Positions 56,455-64,000 of a stretch of DNA of 64,000 bases are shown piece by piece. The translations under genes and the position numbers were made by a program. The stretch is taken from the NCBI GenBank assembly GCA_032622095.1, contig CP136061.1:193572369-193636368 (forward strand). The letters run 5' to 3'. The notes under the pieces were generated by a model. The model was not told where the DNA came from. It worked only from the letters and a program-made list of their open reading frames with translations, and did not search any database. This stretch comes from Siphonodentalium dalli. Its lineage: Eukaryota; Mollusca; Scaphopoda; Gadilida; Siphonodentaliidae. Each line of letters begins with the position of its first letter. Position 1 is the first letter of the stretch.

Positions 56455-59400
56455 TTAGCATCTCGTGTTTCTCTTTGATGTCGCTCTTTTAAACTGACGG
56501 CGAAGGAACCCATGGCTTTTCTTTTTGGAAACAGGCTCTTGTCCGTCACTCACATCTCCTGTGCGAATTTTTTCAGACTTCGGCATTGGCAAGTATTTCA
56601 CATCCATATTGTCTGAAACAAGAATTTCTATTATGAGTAGTAAAGATGCTCTTGTTGTCAATATATGTATGATTTGCACAATATTCTGATTCATCTGTCA
56701 ACGTGTAACCCATTGAAAGGAAACCCAATTCCCGTAACTTACGAAATTATTCCAACATGTGAGATTTAAGTCTAAATTTTTATTTAATTTAAGTAGAAAA
56801 GTACTCGATTCTTGATCTTTAAAAAAATATGATTTTTAACTGACAATAATATTGACTGAAAAAATAAACTTATCAGAACAATCAACTTAAATGTTCCGGT
56901 CTGAATTGTTTAAATGCAGCTTAAAACATGTCAAACCACAAACCCAAAACATGGTCTCGTTACAGTCCTGCACTTTGTTCAATCGGTCTTGCGTGTGTGG
57001 GTAATCGCACAAATAACAGACAATCTGCAGATTCTGCTTGAATATAATCCACCCTCACGTGGTCATTATCAATACATGTCATTGGTGTTTCTGTACTACC
57101 ACTAAAATAAAGTCATGTACACATGAAATACCAAAGATATACCCATATAAAAGGCACGCAGACCTGCATTTGATTTATCGATTTTTTCCATTCTGAAACA
57201 TTTGAACGATTATTTCTAGGTTAATCTAACATAAAACTACTAATAAGTGATTGAAACTTTAATGATGCTGTTGACCGACACTTACTAGTACCTCCGACGA
57301 ATATGGGTGCTAGGCAAGTGGACATCTGATCTGCAGTATCCTCACGTTCTCGGTCCATCTTCCCCAACGTTCCCCTGGCCATACGTCTCGTATCCAGGCT
57401 GATCACATTAGTGTCACTCAAACCTGATATAAAATGTTGCCAAGGTTATAGCCTGGCAAACAATTTTGATGACTCCTCCTCCTATATACATGCATGTATA
57501 TTGGCAGAGCTCACTGGCCAACAAAACAGAAACAAGCTGTTTTCCAGAGATATTAGTAGATTCTTAACTAACATACAAAATGCTAAACATAACAAAACGA
57601 AGCAAACACAAATTGTTTGCCCGCTTTCCATTTCTACAGCTTCTGCTCCGTCGTTGTATAAATGTAGGTATATTTTGGTGTGTTTGTGATTGAAACATCG
57701 ACGTAATTCTATTTTTACCACACTGAGATTGGGGACTAATAAATATCATGTTATTCTAGAAAGAAATAAAATGAAACCACAAAAAAAAAAAAAAACATAA
57801 AAACTTCTTACAGCATTTCATTCCATATTTTGTTATTGAACATCCCAAACATTAACATATTATAGTAATAATACACAAGTTGTAACCACAGGAAAAGATA
57901 GGGTAACTATTGAATCAGCGTACAAAGTATGCAGGTAATAAGTGTGATTATGTAGAATCAGTTGGTGGTGTACTATTCCAATGGATATTCTCATTACAAA
58001 AACTGTGAGACGATATAATGTATTTCTGTACAGCTGCGAATAGAATACAGTTTTCTTTATAGGAAATCAATGGTGATCCGCAAAGTAAATATGCAGAATG
58101 GACAATATGTAGTCCAATGGCAGCTATTTTTTCTTCCAATATAGCTCTTTCATTTAAATAAAGAGGACAAGTAAACAGGAAATGATCAGCATCTTCGATT
58201 TTGTATCCACAATTACATTTAGGATCTTTTGTTAAATAATTTGTGAGTTGTCTCCGTTCAAATCACTACATCTGTTTCGAAGTCTACTTAGTAAAATGTT
58301 GTCTCTTCTTCTTCCTATACAGTATGAATTTGGTGGTCTCAATGTCTTCAGTAGGGGGTTTACAATATTTTAAAATATGGAGATCGAGGTACATTGTTGA
58401 GCTACTTTGTCCAGACTATTCCAGATCGAAACCATTGAAGGGAAGAAACAGTAGAAACTACTGTTTGTGTGTTGAGAACCAGGGATAAAATTTCGAACGT
58501 AACTGGGTTTTCTAAATTCATATCTATGTTTAGTTATTTCTCCTGTTGTTGGGGGGATTTTATCTAATATATATGGGGGTGCGTTTCGTGTCATTATTCG
58601 GTATGTAAGGCGTAATTTGTGCCATTCTCGACGTTGTGAGAGGGTGTTCCATCCGAGTTCACGTAGTAAATTAACGTTTGAGACAGATTTGGTAAGGCCA
58701 CTAACAATTCGTGTTGCATCATAATGTAGATCAAGATTTTTGAGGAGGTACGCTGGTGCATTATCCCATATGATATCACCATAGTCCATTAATGGTAAAA
58801 CAAAAGTATTATACATCAAATCTAAAGTACGTCTATTTAAAGTATAGTTCATCTTTCTGAGCTGAGCCAGTCGATGTGCAACTTTCTTGCACATATTTGC
58901 GATTTGAATGTCCCGATTTGAATGACGATGCCCAAATGTTCATATGATGTAACAATTTCGATGTCGGCGTCGTTGAATTTCAATGTCATGGGATTTTCAG
59001 ATAAAACAGCTTCTGCTCTGTTCGGTTTATAAGAAAACAGCATTGCTTTTGTTTTGTCGGGATTATATGTCACTAGCCATTGTTTTGCCCAGAGTGGTAT
59101 ACGATTTAAATCAGTTGATAAGTTTGAGCGCGTCTCTTCTATGGTTTGTGAATCATTTGTAAAACAGGTGTCGTCTGCGTACATACGCGTGAAAGAATGT
59201 ATAGTATCTGAGAGATCGTTAATATAGATTAGAAATAAAAAAGATCCCAAAATTTAGCCCTGGGGCACTCCTGCTCTAAGATACATATAGTCAGATCTTA
59301 CACCGGAGACAACCACACTCTGTTTACGGTTCGAAATATAATCGCAGAGCCACATTAACAGGTTACCATCAATTCCGTACTGTTTCAATTTATGTATCAG

Positions 59401-61593
59401 TCCTGTGTGCCAAACCCTCTCAAAAGCTTTAGAAATATCACAAAATATTGAGCAGGTCACTAGTTTAATATCGAGAGATTGGCACAAGGAATGGTACAAG
59501 TCAATTCAAATCTACCTTCTCAACAACTTTTGCCAAGCATGGCAGTAATGATATTGGCCTATAATTTCCTGGATTAGAGCGATCATCTTTCTTATGGATC
59601 GGTATAACATTTGCTATTTTCCATTCGGATGGAAAAGATTTAAGAGCAAATGATCTTTTGATGATTATTTTTAGTGGCTGAAACACCGCATATACAGTTT
59701 CTTTGAGCATTTTAGATGTTATGCCATCATGGCCGTTCGCTTTGCCTACTTTTACGCTTTTTATAGCATCTATAATGTCCTCTTCTTTAAACTCGATGTC
59801 TGACAACGTATCCGAGCATTTATACATAAGGATTGGTAATGTACAGTTTGTGTCGTCAAGAAAAGAGTTCTTTAGAAAAGTTTCGTTAAATAAGTTGGCT
59901 TTCTCGTAGTCCTCGGTTATTAAGTTACCATCAGAGGCTTTAAGTGGAGGGATCACGCTGTTTGTATTTTTATTTAATATCTCTTTAACAGTCTGCCAGA
60001 AATATTTAGGATTGTTATTTAATGAAAACGTATTTTCTAATTTATTTCATAATTAATTTTAGCATACTTCTTCATATTGTTAACTTTATTTCTCATCGCT
60101 TTGTATTTAGTCCAAGCATTGGTTTTATTTGTTTGTATAGCGTTACGTCTCAGTCGATTACGTTTGCGGATAGTTGATATTAGATTACGAAGACTTAGTT
60201 TGTTTATAATATTATTTATGTCCGACGTGGGGTCAAATAGGTTAGAGTCAAGTCTCCTGTCAGAATGACTGGTCTGTTGGAACTAAGTATGGTATCTAGG
60301 GCGGAGTGGAGGTTTTGCCAGTAGTTAGAAATTGATAACTGTTGTGATCTATATGTGAGGGCCATGATATACGTAAGGGATTTCGAGTTTATTTGAAACC
60401 ATAATATACTTTTGTCAAATTCTAATTCTTCCATGCGTTTGTAAATAATGTGATCAGCTATATACACACATATGCCTCCTCCGTAGCTGTTTCTATCTTT
60501 TGTAATAGGTCTATACAAATTTGGAAGTTGGATCAGATCAGAACTGTAGGAGGGGTCTAAGTGGGTTTCTGTAAAACAAATAATATCGTATTCGTTTATA
60601 GTAGTTAATATTGTATCTAGTTTGTTCCTCAAACTGCGTACATTCAAGTGGAAAATATTGAGAGTGTGTCCACTTGTTTCCGGTCCGGGACATGGCTGGA
60701 TATCTCCACACATTAACACCAATATAGATACTATCAGCAAAATGTTTAGATTAGGATACCTCAGTTTAAGGAAATTGACAGCGTTTCCTCTTTGTTTTGT
60801 TTACTTGCACAATGTTTCGTTGCATCGAAGAGACCAATGGACTGTCTGTACTGTACCAAGTCAGCCGACATCCCTGGGGGTGAGGGGTGTATTAACCAAG
60901 CACAGTTGCCATTGCAGAGGTGGTATTGATATTTAATAATATATTATTATGTAAAATGTAAAATATTTGTTTTGTTTAAATAAATTGCCATTACTTAAAT
61001 AAATTGGACCAAACACTCAGTCTATATTTTATTGAGTCCACGTGCACAGAAAATAAAAATTCTATGTATAACAATCATATTGATACTGGTCGTTACCTTT
61101 CTTTGGTATTTGTGCACATTTGAACAACCAAGCCTGCCATGAACCATTATTGAAAGTTGAGCTCCTTGTGTCACTTATGTTGTTGTACCGCCTCCTGTTG
61201 TGAATGACGCGATCAACCTGAAATACATTGACTTTCTCTGAGAATTGGTATTATTTCGTGGGGTCGAGAGTACAACTGTTCACCCAAACTATAGTACATA
61301 TATCACTTCCACAGATTAACTTAACCTTCCAGTGCGAAGAATATGTGCACATGATAATTAATATGTGTCTAAGTGGTACGCGTACATATATATGAACAGA
61401 ATTTAACTTTACCACCTATAGATCAATTCCAAACAGTGATCAGATCATCAGACACGTGCATGTAGAGTTAATTCGATTACTAAGTCTGGGTTGATTTTAA
61501 CAGTGAACCCACCAGAAGAAAAAAAAACTCAATTTACCTTGGTGTGTGATCTTGCATCACCTTCGTATTCTTTGTTGGCCAACACCCACTCAG
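56455..61593 (-). CDS. Split host gene, at least four exons, product unknown
   Basis: Exons on the minus strand, 5' to 3': 61593-61538 (56 nt), 61217-61097 (121 nt), 57423-57286 (138 nt), 56612-56455 (158 nt with the TAA stop). Each acceptor is a pyrimidine tract plus CAG (TTTTCAG, TATTTCAG, ATATCAG, TTGTTTCAG). The donors are G|GTAAAT, G|GTAACG and A|GTAAGT. The phases fit at all three joins and give 156 residues plus a partial first codon. Visible segments include WVLANKEYEGD, NNGSWQAWLFKC and RMARGTLGKMDRERE, and a strongly basic C-terminus (KKKSHGFLRRQFKRATSKR) that could be a nuclear localisation signal. No family is recognised. The 5' end is not found. Confidence 0.65.
57948..60740 (-). 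pseudogene. LINE C (CR1/Jockey-like), broken, inside the host gene's intron
   Basis: Minus-strand fragments run in order: DIQPCPGP, HLNVRSLRNK, TETHLD and YGGGICVYI (endonuclease, 60740-60216); DRSNPGNYRPISLLP (59956-59501); AFERVWHTGL and RAGVPQG (59499-59254); catalytic MYADDTCF (59250-58849); and a C-terminal region (58894-~57948) with CNCGYK...DADHFLFTCPLY. At least four frameshifts or stops separate them. Part of the endonuclease C-terminal half is missing. It lies in the 3.7-kb intron 57424-61096 in the same orientation as the gene. Confidence 0.85.
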
Positions 61594-61877
61594 CTGAAAA
61601 CGTAATATAGTATGATTGAGTGTACGTACAAGTCTGGTAAAATGGTCCTGCTAAATTCCTATGCTATTTCGGGTCCCCTTGTGTGTCGTTTTATTTTTCA
61701 TTTTTCCATTCTATGGGTTATTACATGCATGGTAGCTCTCAACGATTCAAGACAAACCCGTTATATGTAGGGAACATTTATAGGTAAATCTGAAAGTATT
61801 TTTGTTTGGCAATGGTCACATTTGTGTCCTTTATCATATCATGACTGGAGCTTCCCGAAATTTAGCAAAACACATGT

Positions 61878-62022
61878 GCCAATGTATTCTCTTATATATG
61901 CGAGTCTCACATATGGAGCCTCGTATATATAAGAGATTGCATTGGCCTAACAATATTTACATTGATCTTGTAACTTAATGTAACCCCGTATATTCTCTTA
62001 AATATAAGAGAATGCATTGGCA
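61878..62022. repeat. Hairpin related to the 22.3-kb MITE
   Basis: 61878-61947 is a hairpin with stem GCCAATG(C/T)ATTCTCTTATAT, matching the hairpins at 22295-22363. A partial arm follows at ~61993-62022. The TTAA-flanked ends seen at 22.3 kb are not evident here. Confidence 0.7.
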
Positions 62023-62356
62023 CATGGTCTTTAATGCTGCGCCAGCTCCCGCCATCAACTGGTTAAAATTTATTTGTCAATGTTCATATATGTGCTAACC
62101 TGCCGTGAACCAGATGGGACAAGATGGTTCTGGGGTCATCTTCTTAAACATTTCCCATGTCGACATATTCAGTTTTGGTTACGAACTTACGAGTCTGACC
62201 TCAGGCTGCCCATGGCCGTTCAACGATTTCGCCAGCTCGTTCTTATTTCTTCTGCAACCTCGTCTATGGCTTCTGGAATGATGCCACTAACCAAAATACA
62301 AACAGTCGTCTCAATTTATCTTTCATTCTGATCCTCCCGTTCTCCAATTACGGTAC

Positions 62357-62511
62357 CGACTCTTTCCAGCATACATTCGATAACATCAACGATTCCTTCT
62401 CTTTCATAATCATACTTCTTTATTGACCCCGGTAAGATAACTTCCCTAACATATCTTTCCCCTAGCATCTTATCCACCTCTTCCTTTAGATGAAGGCACT
62501 TTCGTTCGTTC
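62357..62511 (-). CDS. Possible further upstream exon of the host gene
   Basis: The acceptor TTAATCCCCAG ends at 62512. The frame after it reads NERKCLHLKEEVDKMLGERY and is open to a TAA at 62318-62316. If a weak donor (G|GTACCG, after 62357) is used, the phase fits exon 61593-61538. Otherwise it may be the last exon of another gene. Composition is clearly protein-like, charged and probably helical. Confidence 0.4.
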
Positions 62512-62519
62512 CTGGGGAT

Positions 62520-64000
62520 TAAAAAAAAAAGAAGATATTTATTATATAGATATGAAACATATTAGACAGTTTCATCTACAACGGTAAGTGAATTGTATGT
62601 AATACTATGTATCGCATAAACTTGCCTGCCGTTTCCTTAATGCTATAGTATACATAAGCAATAAATAATGTCTTAATAGAAAAAATATGCCTGTGTGCAG
62701 AACTATAATAATTATCGGCAATCGTCCAAAGAGCAATTTCGTGATGAGTCGCTCAGCCATTTTAGACTCTTTGATTAAAGAATATCATCCGGACAAGCAC
62801 AACATAATATTAAATGAGTTCTAAGTAATCATTCATATGTTCTGTCACACAAAACAAGACGAAGAGTCGAGAAAATTCGACCGCGGCAGAATTGATACCG
62901 CAGTGTCACATAAATAAGTCCCCTATATATAAGTAACATTGCTGTTACAATTTCCTTGAACTTCTTTGAAAATCGGTAATGATTTTTACTTACCGCAATA
63001 AATTCACCCTGTTCTTGTTTTTTTTAAGAATAATATCAGCAACAAAATATATTAAATTAAATGACAAATATAACATATGATAGCACAATACAAATGTGTG
63101 TAATTCTGAAGCGCTTCTCTGAACTGAGATAATCACCGTGACGTTCAACGTTACCAGGACGTTGTCGATAGCAACTACAGAGGGGGCGACACAAATAAAA
63201 ATGGAAATCACGTCGGAAATCGGCTGGGCTGTGGTTGCTGTCACTTAAAACATTATGAGGCAATAATCGTTACTCACATCATCAACGAATTGTTGCTGCC
63301 TCTTAAAGTGTTATCATACATCACAGCCAACCAAGTTCTCCTTTACGGCATCGTGTATCCAATCGGTGGTTATGAACTTTGTATACCAAATTGCACTGCC
63401 AACTTGACAAGATACAATAATACATTGCAAAACACATCAAATGCCATGCAGTTGCGAGATACTAATGGCTATGATATTTTATTTATTATGTATTTATTTC
63501 AGGCTTCAAGTGCCCATATATATTACAATATGCTAATATGGAATTGTTGCACAAATTATAATTTTAAATCTACATATATACTTAATTTGCATTTTATCGA
63601 GATTTTTTGGTAATAATAAATGAGTCATATTAGAACAATTAGTGTTGTGACCAATTTTGTGCCCATGGACAACCGACGACAACTATTTACCAACCCGAAA
63701 TATACCCAGCGTGTTTAATATCCTGTAATTCCGTTCTTTATTTTTCCCTGTCAGTCTGATCCGCGTTAGAGGTAATTTACAATTCATAAATTCTTTGTAG
63801 CATGCATATATTCAGATATTATCATATTCAACTGTTGAACGTTTAAGCATATATAGGAGGTGTTGATGACCAGATATCGACTTTTAAAAGAGGAAGTTTT
63901 AAATAATTGGAAATAATTCCAATGATCGCCTCTTATAAATTAAGAGTGTCAATGATTCCGTCAGCAAAAATCGGCAGAAAATAAAGAGCGTTTTCAATTA
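62520..64000. other. No gene resolved
   Basis: A minus-strand GTAAGT at about 62991 and GTGAGT at about 63274 look like donors, hinting at more 5' exons of the host gene, but no exon could be fixed. The window ends in an AAAGAGCG motif (63983). Confidence 0.3.

Noticed and set aside
62187-62283. Exon-like block on the minus strand with acceptor CATTCCAG and donor GTAAGT
   Set aside because: Both splice sites look good, but no open frame gives a phase that joins it to the neighbouring exons without a stop.

Overview
The window looks like animal nuclear DNA: AT-rich, gene-poor and full of transposons. The spread of CR1/Jockey-type LINEs, hairpin MITEs and an env-bearing Ty3/Gypsy-type retroelement suggests a lophotrochozoan, most likely a bivalve mollusc. 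That assignment is inference; no species can be named from sequence alone. I saw no bacterial genes, rRNA, tRNA or CRISPR array.

Positions 1-21.3 kb are a stack of nested elements. A long-inverted-repeat (foldback-like) transposon appears to span 684-19318, with a candidate 7-8 bp target duplication. Its left arm carries a TTAA-flanked MITE (770-2372), which itself carries a 1,019-bp element with a 9-bp duplication. Its centre is a ~35-bp minisatellite. A complete-looking 12,896-bp endogenous retrovirus (4058-16953) has inserted into that minisatellite. Its two 600-bp LTRs look identical and it is flanked by TCAT. Internally it has a tRNA-His-like primer site, a pre-gag ORF, gag, a U UUA AAC frameshift site, pol, an env-like fusion glycoprotein and, 4 nt downstream of env, an SGNH/GDSL-type hydrolase ORF. 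Env has no ATG of its own. A splice donor in the leader and an acceptor just before env are in phase and would supply one.

Positions 22-31 kb hold hairpin MITEs, a 511-bp tandem duplication carrying 165-bp hairpins, and a few weak ORFs. Positions 31.4-39.6 kb are a second nest: LINE A (minus strand) is interrupted by LINE B (plus strand), and LINE B is interrupted by a 1,370-bp Harbinger-like element flanked by TTA. LINE A also retains an SGNH-type domain in ORF1, so this fold occurs in two unrelated retroelements in the window.

Positions 40-56 kb contain microsatellites, G tracts, several inverted-repeat elements, a decayed LINE (48.2-51 kb) and a composite with two 451-bp direct repeats.

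Positions 56.4-62.5 kb hold the only convincing host gene. It is on the minus strand, with at least four small exons whose splice sites and phases agree. One 3.7-kb intron contains a broken LINE on the same strand. The product is not recognised.
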